NCBI GenBank assembly: GCA_937927435.1
Contig: CALBDW010000100.1
Coordinates: 1 to 8,759 of the forward strand
Length of the DNA stretch: 8,759 bases
Source: an uncultured Bdellovibrionales bacterium
Lineage (GTDB): Bacteria > Bdellovibrionota > Bdellovibrionia > Bdellovibrionales > JAMPXM01
Reading direction: 5' to 3'
In this document: one piece after another, positions 1 to 6,924 of the stretch
Position numbering within the stretch: position 1 is the stretch's first letter
Layout of the letters: the number at the start of each line of letters is the position of its first letter
Position numbers and translations under genes: made by a program
Notes under the pieces: generated by a model
Told to the model about the DNA's origin: nothing
Database searches by the model: none
The model's input: the letters and a program-made list of their open reading frames with translations, nothing else

Positions 1-62
1 AAAGGTTTGTTTTGAGCCACGAGATAATGAAACCCGCCATTGAGACTGTCTTCAAGAGCCAT
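1..62 (-). CDS. Start of an unrecognised gene, cut by the left window edge
   Basis: Only the first 20 codons lie in the window. The frame begins ATG at 62 (Met-Ala-Leu-Glu-Asp-Ser...) and stays open to base 1. A purine-rich GGAG lies 6 bases before the ATG, which supports this start. A second ATG downstream in another frame has no ribosome site. The gene follows argH in the same direction after a spacer of about 129 bases (63-191), so it may be downstream in the same transcript or have its own promoter. In the spacer I see neither a convincing terminator hairpin nor a matched -35/-10 pair. The fragment is too short to assign a family. Confidence 0.45.
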   Translation of the reverse strand, partial: MALEDSLNGGFHYLVAQNKP

Positions 63-191
63 ATCCCTCTCCACCAACGTTCCGCTAATCTGGTTTTGCA
101 GATAAACTCGATTCTAACCTCTTTCGGTGTCGAGGGAGGTGTTCTGCGCTGTTATTTTTCAAAATCTTTTGGTTCGCGTATCAAATTTGGA

Positions 192-1589
192 CTATTTACC
201 ATCCGAAAGTCTGGTCTTCGCTCTTTCTATTTGTTCGAGTACCACCTTAGGAGCTGTTCCTCCGCGTGAGAGGCGGGATCGCATGACGGAGATGTGCTGC
301 AGCTTCTGAAGTGTCTTTTCGTCGAACGCAGGGTGAAAGGCGCGCAGATCGTCGAGGGTTAGGTCTTCGAGCGCGCGACCTTCTGTTAAACAAAATCTCA
401 CGACACGTCCGACGATTTCGTGGGCATCGCGGAACGCCACGCCTTTTTCGGCGAGATCGTCGGCGAGATCCGTCGCATTTGAAAAATCGCCCTTCAGCGT
501 TTCGGCCATGCGTTCGCGATTGAAACTCGCGTTCTTCAACATGAGGTGCATGAGCCGGACGCTTTCAATCGCGACATCAAGGCCCTGGAAGAGAAAGACT
601 TTGTCTTCCTGAAGATCGCGGTTGTAAGCGAGCGGAAGGCCTTTCATCATCGTCAGTGCGCCCATCAGCGCACCGTACGCCCTTCCCGTGCGGCCGCGAA
701 TGAGTTCGGCGACGTCCGGGTTTTTCTTTTGTGGCATGATGCTCGAACCGGTCGTCACGCTGTCATCGAGAACGACAAAGCCGTGCTCGGGGGCGCTCCA
801 GATGATCAACTCTTCCGAAAGGCGCGAGAGATGCATCATGACGAGCGAAGCGGTCGAAAGGAATTCGATTACGAAATCACGGTCTGAAACTGCATCGAGG
901 CTGTTTTCGCAGAGCGATTGGAATCCGAGTTCTCGCGCGACGACTTCGCGATCGATAGGGAAGGCGGTTCCGGCGAGAGCTGCCGAACCGAGCGGGAGCG
1001 CGAGAGCTCGGGCGCGGAATTGCTCGAGGCGCTCCCGGTCGCGATCGAACATCCAGAAGTACGCCATGAGGTGGTGTGCGAGACTCACGGGCTGGGCGTG
1101 CTGAAAGTGGGTGAGTCCCGGCATGATGGTTTCAGTCTCGCGTTCCGCGGTTTCGACGAGCCAAGCTTGTAGCAACCGGATTTCGTCCTCAAGCAGCTTC
1201 GCTTCGGAAGCGATTGTCAAACGGCAGGCCGTCGCCACCTGGTCGTTGCGGCTGCGGGCCGTGTGCAGTTTTCCCGCTATGGGACCGATCTTTTCGCGCA
1301 GCAGGCGCTCGATTTCGGAATGAATGTCTTCGGCGTCCGCATGGAAAGGGGAGTCGCCACGAGACAGCGAAGCTTCGATATCCTTTCTCACCTCTTCGAG
1401 GCCATGGCAGATCGCGGCGGCTTCCGCTTCCGGTATGATGCCTTGGCGACCCAGCATTTTCGCGTGGGCGATCGAGCAGGTGATATCCGCTCGCCAGAGC
1501 CGGAGGTCCTGCGCCAGCGAGCTGGAGAAGCGCGCGACTTCCGCGCTCATGTCCTTTTCGAAGCGGCCGCCCCAGAGTTTCCCGCTCAT
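192..1589 (-). CDS. argH: Argininosuccinate lyase
   Basis: ArgH splits argininosuccinate into arginine and fumarate, the last step of arginine synthesis, as a cytosolic homotetramer. The 465-residue length is normal for the family. The fumarase/aspartase superfamily signature GSSIMPQKKNP is at residues 281-291 and carries the catalytic serine (about Ser283). TARSRNDQVAT at 110-120 and the T-H pair at 160-161 (THFQHAQP) complete the composite active site. The N-terminal LWGGRF and C-terminal SVMRSRLSRGG segments are typical. Its ATG sits inside the argG stop (ATGA, 4-base overlap), which implies translational coupling to argG. It ends with TAG. Identification is secure; delta-crystallin is the same family and is not a bacterial alternative. 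Confidence 0.98.
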   Translation of the reverse strand: MSGKLWGGRFEKDMSAEVARFSSSLAQDLRLWRADITCSIAHAKMLGRQGIIPEAEAAAICHGLEEVRKDIEASLSRGDSPFHADAEDIHSEIERLLREKIGPIAGKLHTARSRNDQVATACRLTIASEAKLLEDEIRLLQAWLVETAERETETIMPGLTHFQHAQPVSLAHHLMAYFWMFDRDRERLEQFRARALALPLGSAALAGTAFPIDREVVARELGFQSLCENSLDAVSDRDFVIEFLSTASLVMMHLSRLSEELIIWSAPEHGFVVLDDSVTTGSSIMPQKKNPDVAELIRGRTGRAYGALMGALTMMKGLPLAYNRDLQEDKVFLFQGLDVAIESVRLMHLMLKNASFNRERMAETLKGDFSNATDLADDLAEKGVAFRDAHEIVGRVVRFCLTEGRALEDLTLDDLRAFHPAFDEKTLQKLQHISVMRSRLSRGGTAPKVVLEQIERAKTRLSDGK

Positions 1590-2791
1590 TGCAGATGTCC
1601 CAGTTTCTCCGAAAGGTGATGGAACATCCGCGACTGGAGACCGAAGTTCTTCACGGTTCCGGCGCTTTCGCGTTGGTCGAATGTTTGCGTGTCGAAGGAC
1701 GCGAGTTCGGGTGAGTAGAGAGCCCAGGGGCTCGAGCGTCCGATGACGTGACAGTTGCCTTTAAACAGTTGCAGACGCACTTCACCGGTCACGCGCTCTT
1801 GCGTCTTGTTGATGAAGGCTTCGAGATCCGATTTGAGCGGGTCGAACCAGAGGCCTTCGTAAGCCAAGCGGCTCCATTCTTGGTCAACCAATTTCTTAAA
1901 GCGGAGCTCGTCGCGGGTGAGCACCAACGCTTCAAGCGCCGCGTGTGCTTTCAACAGGACGCTTGCGGCGGGGCATTCATAGTTTTCGCGGACTTTGAGT
2001 CCCATGAGCCGGTCTTCCATAATATCGATCCGGCCGACCCCGTTTTTGCCGGCGATTTCGTTCAGTTCTTTAACCATTTCTGCGGGCCCGAGTTCGCGCC
2101 CGTTCAGCGCCGTAGGAACGCCGTTTTTGAATTTTACGGAGAGAGTGAAGCGTTCGCTCGGAGCGTTTTCGGGGCTCGCCGTCCATTGGAAGATTTCTTC
2201 CGGAGGAGCGTAATCTGGTTCTTCGAGGCGGCCACCTTCAATCGAGCGCCCCCAGAGGTTTTCGTCGATGCTCCAGATTTTCTCGAGGCTTTGCTGGATC
2301 GGAACACCTTTCTCTTTGGCGTATTGGATTTCCCACGAGCGCGTCAGGTTGCGTTCGCGGATGGGAGCATGAATGACGGCGTCGGGCATGAGGGCGCGGA
2401 TGCCGAATTCGATTCGGAACTGGTCGTTGCCTTTACCGGTGCAGCCGTGTGCAAAGCTTTTCGCGCCGACTTGTTTCGCCACTTCGACAGCCTTGGCGGC
2501 GATCAGAGGGCGGGCGATCGATGTGCTCATCGGATAGCCTTGGTAATCGCCGTTTGCTTTGAGGGCGGCGAAGCAGTAGTCGCGCACGAACTCGTCCTTG
2601 GCGTCAACCGTGAAGTGGGTTGTTCCCAGGATCGAGGCTTTTTCTTGCGCTTGGCGGATATCCGCTTCGGGCTGGCCGACGTCGACAGTCACCGTGATGA
2701 CCTCGTCGTAGCCATATTCTTCCCGCATCAACGGAATGCAGATCGATGTGTCGAGTCCGCCGGAGTAAACCAAAACGACTTTCTTGCCCAT
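1586..2791 (-). CDS. argG: Argininosuccinate synthase
   Basis: ArgG condenses citrulline with aspartate using ATP to give argininosuccinate, in the cytosol. From the ATG at 2791 the protein is 401 residues, the usual length of the short bacterial type. The ATP-pyrophosphatase P-loop YSGGLDTS is at residues 9-16. AHGCTGKGNDQ at 114-124 and NLWGRSIEGG at about 178-187 are further family blocks. The frame stays open upstream to a GTG at 2911, but that start would add 40 residues with no family match and would lie inside a hairpin. The ATG at 2791 has a strong GGGGAGGGG ribosome site, so I prefer it. It overlaps argH by 4 bases. It lies about 144 bases after panD, so it probably begins its own transcription unit or receives reduced read-through from the pan operon. 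Confidence 0.98.
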   Translation of the reverse strand: MGKKVVLVYSGGLDTSICIPLMREEYGYDEVITVTVDVGQPEADIRQAQEKASILGTTHFTVDAKDEFVRDYCFAALKANGDYQGYPMSTSIARPLIAAKAVEVAKQVGAKSFAHGCTGKGNDQFRIEFGIRALMPDAVIHAPIRERNLTRSWEIQYAKEKGVPIQQSLEKIWSIDENLWGRSIEGGRLEEPDYAPPEEIFQWTASPENAPSERFTLSVKFKNGVPTALNGRELGPAEMVKELNEIAGKNGVGRIDIMEDRLMGLKVRENYECPAASVLLKAHAALEALVLTRDELRFKKLVDQEWSRLAYEGLWFDPLKSDLEAFINKTQERVTGEVRLQLFKGNCHVIGRSSPWALYSPELASFDTQTFDQRESAGTVKNFGLQSRMFHHLSEKLGHLQ

Positions 2792-2794
2792 TTT

Positions 2795-2803
2795 CCCCTC
2801 CCC
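2795..2803 (-). promoter_or_regulatory. Ribosome binding site that fixes the argG start
   Basis: On the minus strand GGGGAGGGG is followed by AAA and then the ATG at 2791. It contains a GGAGG core 5 bases from the start codon. It decides for the 401-residue ArgG over the longer open frame. Its 5' end overlaps the perfect 10-bp palindrome CCCTATAGGG at 2801-2810. Confidence 0.75.
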
Positions 2804-2895
2804 TATAGGGCGCTCTGCGTTCAGGAGCATGCGACTCCGACCGGGTGAAATCAAGTTTAATTCTTGGGGAAAAACGGCAGGGGTGCGGCGGACGA

Positions 2896-2927
2896 GGCGA
2901 TTGCCGGTCACCCGATCGGCAATCGCC
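2896..2927 (-). terminator. Hairpin between panD and argG, possible terminator or attenuator
   Basis: GGCGATTGCCG at 2896-2906 is matched perfectly by CGGCAATCGCC at 2917-2927, giving an 11-bp stem with a 10-base loop. It begins 9 bases after the panD stop in the direction of transcription. This is where a terminator for the pan operon is expected. No U-run follows directly. The nearest is a T5 about 20 bases further on, so it is not a classical intrinsic terminator. It could instead be an mRNA-stabilising 3' stem, a Rho-assisted site or an interspersed palindromic repeat. The rest of the gap (2792-2895) shows no well-matched promoter. Confidence 0.5.
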
Positions 2928-2935
2928 GGGGAGAC

Positions 2936-3295
2936 TCAGTGGCGGTTTTTGATGTCTTTGATTTGGTTCTTTTCATCAACGAAAACGAGGCGGGGTTTGT
3001 GTTGGGCGGCCTCAGATTCGTCGAAGGAAGCGTATGCGGCGATGATGACGAGGTCCCCGCGGTGAACGAGGCGGGCGGCGGCTCCGTTTAAGCAGATTTC
3101 ACCGGGCTTTCCGGTGATGACGTAAGTCGCGAAGCGCTCGCCGTTATTGCAGTTGTAAACTTCGACCTTTTCGAATTCCCGCAAGCCTGCGGCGTCGATC
3201 AATGCCGGATCGATGGAGATCGAGCCTTCATAATTCAAGTCGGCGCCGGTGACCGTGGCCCGATGGATTTTGCATTTCAGCATCGTGATCCGCAT
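2936..3295 (-). CDS. panD: Aspartate 1-decarboxylase (pyruvoyl enzyme precursor)
   Basis: PanD decarboxylates L-aspartate to beta-alanine, the second substrate of PanC. The 119-residue proenzyme has the self-cleavage site Gly24-Ser25 in YEGS. Ser25 becomes the pyruvoyl cofactor at the new N-terminus of the alpha chain. Lys9, Arg54, Thr57 and Tyr58 match the active-site positions known from the E. coli enzyme, and the NGAAA block is at 70-74. The ATG at 3295 has a GGAGG site placed just after the coaX stop, 10 bases away, so panD is the last gene of the pan/coa operon. No gene for a PanM/PanZ-type maturation factor is visible, which is usual outside enteric bacteria. Confidence 0.97.
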   Translation of the reverse strand: MRITMLKCKIHRATVTGADLNYEGSISIDPALIDAAGLREFEKVEVYNCNNGERFATYVITGKPGEICLNGAAARLVHRGDLVIIAAYASFDESEAAQHKPRLVFVDEKNQIKDIKNRH

Positions 3296-3305
3296 AGTTC
3301 CTCCG

Positions 3306-4094
3306 TTACATGTTCATCCGCAGCGCGATGTTCAGGCCCTTTAAAACCAGATCGGGAACGATCTCGTCGAAGAGGCCTGTTTTGTCATAGAGGCTGGAGA
3401 AGCCACCGGTCGCCAGAATAACGGGCCGGTCTTCACCCTGACCGCCGTTGAAGCATTCGGCCGTCAAACGGCTGGTGAGTTCTTTCACCACACCCATCGT
3501 GCCGAAGTAAAGTCCCGATTGAATGCTTTCCACGGTCGAACGTCCCAAGACCAGTTTCGGGTCGATTTTTACAATTTCTACGGTGGGGAGCCGGGCCGTC
3601 CGGGCATCCAGAGCTTCCATGGAGATGCGCATACCCGCGAAAATGGCGCCTCCCAAATACTCCCGGTCTCGGGTCACGACCTCAATGGTGGTGGCCGTTC
3701 CGAAATCCACGATGAGCAGGTTCCGGTTGGGATACAGGTGAACGCCGGCGATCGCGTCGGCGATCCGGTCGGCGCCGACTTCAAGCGGGTTACGGTACTT
3801 GATCTTGAGGCCTGTCTTCACGCCCGCCTGTAAGAGGAAAGGCGAAATCCCGAAGTACTTTTGGCAGGCGCTTTTGATGGAATGAATCGCGTCGGGCACC
3901 ACGCTGCAAATGGCGATGTGCCGTACGGCTGAAGGGTCCGCGCCGTTTTCGCGGATGACATTCCTCAAAAAGACACCGACTTCGTCGCTCGAGGCGCGCG
4001 AATCTGAGGTGCGGCGGAATTGAAAGAGAAGTTTATCTCCGTCGAAGATCCCGCCGTGCATCGTCGTGTTGCCGAGGTCGAGGGTTAAAACCAT
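3306..4094 (-). CDS. coaX: Type III pantothenate kinase
   Basis: CoaX phosphorylates pantothenate with ATP, the first committed step from vitamin B5 to CoA. The 262-residue protein has the ASKHA-fold blocks in order: DLGNT at 6-10 (phosphate 1), GADR at 107-110 with the likely catalytic Asp109, and DFGTATT at 130-136 (phosphate 2). ATGG at 228-231 is near the C-terminal adenosine region. The substrate-loop block usually written GGxIxPG reads GGAIFAG here (148-154), with Ala in place of Pro. Type III kinases are known to be insensitive to CoA feedback and usually need a monovalent cation. The ATG at 4094 has an excellent GGAAGGAGG site, and the gene overlaps the end of coaBC by 10 bases. Confidence 0.96.
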   Translation of the reverse strand: MVLTLDLGNTTMHGGIFDGDKLLFQFRRTSDSRASSDEVGVFLRNVIRENGADPSAVRHIAICSVVPDAIHSIKSACQKYFGISPFLLQAGVKTGLKIKYRNPLEVGADRIADAIAGVHLYPNRNLLIVDFGTATTIEVVTRDREYLGGAIFAGMRISMEALDARTARLPTVEIVKIDPKLVLGRSTVESIQSGLYFGTMGVVKELTSRLTAECFNGGQGEDRPVILATGGFSSLYDKTGLFDEIVPDLVLKGLNIALRMNM

Positions 4095-5365
4095 TGTCTT
4101 CCTCCTTCCGAGGAAAGTTCGCTGTTCAAAAGAATATTTTCGAGCGCGGCGGCCGCTTCGTCTTTGGTGCGGCCTTCAGCGAGAACTATCGGGTTTTCCG
4201 GATCTTTCGCTGAAAAGAGCCGAGCCACGTGTCGCCCGCTAAGGGAGTCGATGTCCGACAAATCGTTTTGGAGGATGAAATCGGGTCGCGCGTGTCGCGC
4301 GAGTCTCTGAACTGCTTGCAGGCGCGCTTGTTCGTCCTTCGTGTTCGTGAGTTTGAAAGCGACGACGCGAAGGGAGCTGTTGCGCGAATAGGAGCGCAAT
4401 TCGTCGACGATTTTCGGGTTCCGCTTCAAATGCAGGCTGAGAGCCTCCGTCGTTTCCGAATCAAGCTTATCGCATGGGGAAATCGTCCGCCCGTTGACTT
4501 CGACGCGGTCGACTGAGAAGTCGCTCACAGCGGCGGCGTGAATGACGGCATCGTAGTCGGTGCTCCCGAGTTCGTTCTTCAGTGTTTCGCGAAGATCAGC
4601 GAACGTCGTGAAGTCACGGACACGAAGGGCGTTTAAGCGGGGAGCCGAAACGGAGTCTTTAGCTCTCACGAGCGTCACCTCGTGGCCCCGCTGTGCGAAG
4701 TGGCGAGCGATCGCAACGCCCGTTTGTCCTGTACTTGTATTGGCGATCGAGCGGACGCCGTCGATCGGCTCCCGGGTGCCTCCTGATGTCACGAGCACTT
4801 TGAGTCGGCGTGCGGGCCTTTCGTCGGCGTGTAAGCGGGCTTGAATTTCGCGCAGAACATCTTCCGGTTCGAGCATGCGGCCCTCGCCCGATTCCCCGCA
4901 AGCGAGGGAGCCGACGCCAGCATCCAAAACCGTGATTCCCCAGTCACGAAGTTTCGCGATCGAAGCTTGGGTGGCCGGATGATGGAACATGGAAACGTTC
5001 ATTGCCGGCGCGATGAGGTAAGGCTTTTTGAAATCATGAGCGAGGAAGAGGGTGCTCACAAGATCGTCACCGATGCCGCTCGCGAGTTTGTTGATCATGT
5101 TCGCGGTGGCCGGGCAAAGAAGGATCAGGTCGGCCCAACGGACCAAGCGGATATGGTTCATATGGCCGCCGTTTTCGAAAACTTCCGAGTGTACCTTGCG
5201 GCCGGTCAGTCCCTCAAGGGTCGCGGCGCCGACGAAGTTCAAAGCCGAGCGCGTGGCCACGACTTCAACTTCATAGCCTTCCTTCACCAGGCTCGAGAGG
5301 AGCTGGCAGGCTTTGAAGCACGCGATCGATCCGGAAAGCTGAAAGAGGATTTTATTTTTCGACAT
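4085..5365 (-). CDS. coaBC: Bifunctional phosphopantothenoylcysteine decarboxylase / phosphopantothenate-cysteine ligase
   Basis: The C-terminal CoaB domain joins 4'-phosphopantothenate to cysteine, and the N-terminal flavoprotein CoaC domain decarboxylates the product to 4'-phosphopantetheine. From the ATG at 5365 the protein has 426 residues. Residue numbers here count from the TTG at 5371, two codons earlier. CoaC shows the LSGSIACFK flavin loop near the N-terminus, His73 in MNHIRL, PAMN at 122-125 and Cys158 in LACGESGEGRM. CoaB begins near 190 with VTSGGTREPIDGVR and has Asn211 in SIANTSTG and a lysine block DKLDS at 301-305. Instead of the E. coli KIKK and GFAAET blocks it carries KLDS and AFKLTN (338-343), as in eukaryotic and streptococcal ligases. 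The TTG is only 4 bases from the TGAGG site; the ATG at 10 bases fits family N-termini. It overlaps panC by 14 bases. Confidence 0.96.
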   Translation of the reverse strand: MSKNKILFQLSGSIACFKACQLLSSLVKEGYEVEVVATRSALNFVGAATLEGLTGRKVHSEVFENGGHMNHIRLVRWADLILLCPATANMINKLASGIGDDLVSTLFLAHDFKKPYLIAPAMNVSMFHHPATQASIAKLRDWGITVLDAGVGSLACGESGEGRMLEPEDVLREIQARLHADERPARRLKVLVTSGGTREPIDGVRSIANTSTGQTGVAIARHFAQRGHEVTLVRAKDSVSAPRLNALRVRDFTTFADLRETLKNELGSTDYDAVIHAAAVSDFSVDRVEVNGRTISPCDKLDSETTEALSLHLKRNPKIVDELRSYSRNSSLRVVAFKLTNTKDEQARLQAVQRLARHARPDFILQNDLSDIDSLSGRHVARLFSAKDPENPIVLAEGRTKDEAAAALENILLNSELSSEGGRQWF

Positions 5366-6125
5366 TGTCAATCAACCTCACACCGCCGAGGCGGACCGCG
5401 CCGAAGCGGCGGGAGCCGATATCTTCGACGTAATCGACTTCGAAGCCGGCGAGTTTCAGGCGCGCTTTCGCTTCTTCCGGCGTCGCCGAAACCACGAGGG
5501 CTTCGTGGAAAAGCGGCGCGGTCGCGCGTTGCTCGGGCGTCAGTCGAACGTTCCGCGAACTCATGGCTAGCCCGTCCGGTTCACGCACGGTTTTAACCGG
5601 GACGATTTCGACATCCATGAAGAACGCTTCGACCATGTCTTTAACCAGCTGGAACTGTTGGTAGTCCTTCTCGCCGAAGTACGCTCGGTCGGGTTGCACG
5701 ATGTTGAGGAGTTTCATCACGACGGTGAGAACTCCGTCGAAATGCCCAGGACGATGGGCGCCACAAAGCTTCTCGGAAAACTCTTTCTCGGTCACGCGAT
5801 AGCGGTATCCATCCGGGTACATGAGATCGTACGTTGGGAGCAAAATGTAATCGACGCCCGCCTTATGCGCGACCTCTTTGTCCTTCTCTAAAGTCACCGG
5901 ATACTTGGCGAGGTCTTCAGCGTTGTCGAACTGTGTGGAATTAACAAAAATCGAGAGCACGCTCACTTCATTCTCGCGGCGGCAGCGCTCGAGGAGCGCG
6001 ATATGGCCCGCGTGCAAGGCTCCCATGGTCGGCACGAAACCGATGCGGCGACCTTGACGTTTCAGGAGATTGCGCCGGTCAATCCAAGACTTCAAATCGT
6101 TGTAAACGGTGGGGGCGTAAGCCAT
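5352..6125 (-). CDS. panC: Pantothenate synthetase (pantoate-beta-alanine ligase)
   Basis: PanC activates pantoate with ATP to pantoyl-adenylate and transfers it to beta-alanine, giving pantothenate. From the ATG at 6125 the protein has 257 residues. PTMGALHAGH at 32-41 holds the HIGH-type nucleotide motif, GEKDYQQ at 151-157 is the pantoate/ATP region, and MSSRN at 188-192 is the KMSKS-like loop. The frame is open to a GTG at 6155, but only the ATG at 6125 has a ribosome site (TGAGGA, 7 bases away), and the GTG lies inside panB. The C-terminal domain is shorter than in E. coli PanC (283 residues) yet retains the terminal RLIDN block. The pantoate- and ATP-binding residues are in the intact N-terminal part, so I expect it to be active. 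Confidence 0.97.
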   Translation of the reverse strand: MAYAPTVYNDLKSWIDRRNLLKRQGRRIGFVPTMGALHAGHIALLERCRRENEVSVLSIFVNSTQFDNAEDLAKYPVTLEKDKEVAHKAGVDYILLPTYDLMYPDGYRYRVTEKEFSEKLCGAHRPGHFDGVLTVVMKLLNIVQPDRAYFGEKDYQQFQLVKDMVEAFFMDVEIVPVKTVREPDGLAMSSRNVRLTPEQRATAPLFHEALVVSATPEEAKARLKLAGFEVDYVEDIGSRRFGAVRLGGVRLIDNVEK

Positions 6126-6132
6126 ATCGCAT

Positions 6133-6138
6133 TCCTCA
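6133..6138 (-). promoter_or_regulatory. Ribosome binding site that fixes the panC start
   Basis: TGAGGA on the minus strand lies 7 bases before the ATG at 6125. Its first three bases are the panB stop codon. Ribosomes finishing panB therefore stop on the panC loading site, which argues for coupling and against the upstream GTG at 6155. Confidence 0.7.
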
Positions 6139-6924
6139 ATAAGACTCTTTTTCACTCGGGAATTCGCCCGACTTCACCTCATTGTCGAACCGGTTGAGCG
6201 CGTCTTTAACGAGTTCAAAACCGTTGAGGTACCGGCGGACAAAGCGCGGTTGGAATTGGGTATTGAGGCCCAGCAAATCCTGGAACACCAGGACTTGGCC
6301 GGAGCAGCCGGAGCCGGCCCCGATTCCGATCGTCGGAATCGCCAGGTTCTGCGTGACCATCGCAGCCACGTGAGTGGGAACGCATTCGAGGACAAGGGCG
6401 AATGCGCCGCACTCCTGAACGCGGCGGGCTTGATTCATCAGCATTTCGGCCGCCTGGGGGTCGGTGGCTTGCACCTTGAACCCGCCGAATTGATGCACGG
6501 ATTGTGGAGTCAGGCCCAAGTGCCCCATCACAGGAACCCCCGATTGAACGATGTGCCGGATAGTGTCCTCGGAGCCGTCGACCCCTTCGATTTTCACGGC
6601 CTGTGCGCCGGCCGCCATGATCGTGCGTACGGCTTCCATCGTCCGATCGAGACTGCCCCGGTGCGCGAGGAAGGGCATGTCGGCGACGATGAATTTATTG
6701 GGCATGCCCCGGCGCACGGATTTGACATGAAGGGCGATGAGTTCCGGAGTCGCTTCGAGCGTCGTGTCGCTGCCGTGCATGGTCATCGCCAGGCTGTCGC
6801 CGACGAGAACGCAATCGACATTTGATTCCGCGACGATGCGCGCGCTCGTGAAGTCGTAGCAAGTGACCATTGAGATTTTCCGGCCTTGCTCTTTCATTTT
6901 CTGGAACTCGAGGACGTTCTTCAT
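6136..6924 (-). CDS. panB: 3-methyl-2-oxobutanoate hydroxymethyltransferase (ketopantoate hydroxymethyltransferase)
   Basis: PanB transfers a hydroxymethyl group from 5,10-methylene-tetrahydrofolate to 2-oxoisovalerate, giving ketopantoate, the first step of the pathway. The 262-residue length is standard for this TIM-barrel enzyme. The Mg-binding acidic residues are Asp43 in VGDSL and Asp82 in ADMPF. Lys111 (VKIEG) and Glu180 (LECVP) match the substrate-binding and general-base positions known from E. coli. GHLGLTPQ (134-141) and IGIGAG (199-204) are also typical. The ATG at 6924 shares an ATGA with the stop of the upstream DUF2520 gene and has a GGAG site 7 bases before it. Confidence 0.98.
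   Translation of the reverse strand: MKNVLEFQKMKEQGRKISMVTCYDFTSARIVAESNVDCVLVGDSLAMTMHGSDTTLEATPELIALHVKSVRRGMPNKFIVADMPFLAHRGSLDRTMEAVRTIMAAGAQAVKIEGVDGSEDTIRHIVQSGVPVMGHLGLTPQSVHQFGGFKVQATDPQAAEMLMNQARRVQECGAFALVLECVPTHVAAMVTQNLAIPTIGIGAGSGCSGQVLVFQDLLGLNTQFQPRFVRRYLNGFELVKDALNRFDNEVKSGEFPSEKESY

Noticed and set aside
109..116. TAGAAT on the minus strand as a -10 for the left-edge gene
   Set aside because: No sequence resembling a -35 box lies 16 to 18 bases upstream, and no extended -10 TG is present.
12..309. Small plus-strand open frames at the left end
   Set aside because: They begin with TTG or ATG without ribosome sites, run into the argH 3' end, and have no recognisable sequence.
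1748..2848. Long plus-strand open frame of 366 codons opposite argG
   Set aside because: It is fully antisense to a certain argG, has no recognisable domain, and is rich in Phe, Arg and Ala as expected from reading conserved codons backwards.
2846..2865. AT-rich stretch resembling an arginine repressor (ARG) box upstream of argG
   Set aside because: TGAA and ATTC half-sites are present, but they are 10 bases apart where the consensus needs 6, and the centre is not symmetric.
2792..2911. N-terminal extension of ArgG from a GTG at 2911
   Set aside because: The added 40 residues match nothing in the family, the GTG lies inside the hairpin, and the ATG at 2791 has a strong ribosome site.
4841..5596. 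Plus-strand open frame of 251 codons opposite coaBC and panC
   Set aside because: It lies antisense to two secure genes, crosses their overlap, has a low-complexity Arg/Ser tail and no family resemblance.
6250..6825. Plus-strand open frame of 191 codons opposite panB
   Set aside because: It is antisense to a certain panB, is His- and Gly-rich shadow sequence, and has no supporting ribosome site or domain.
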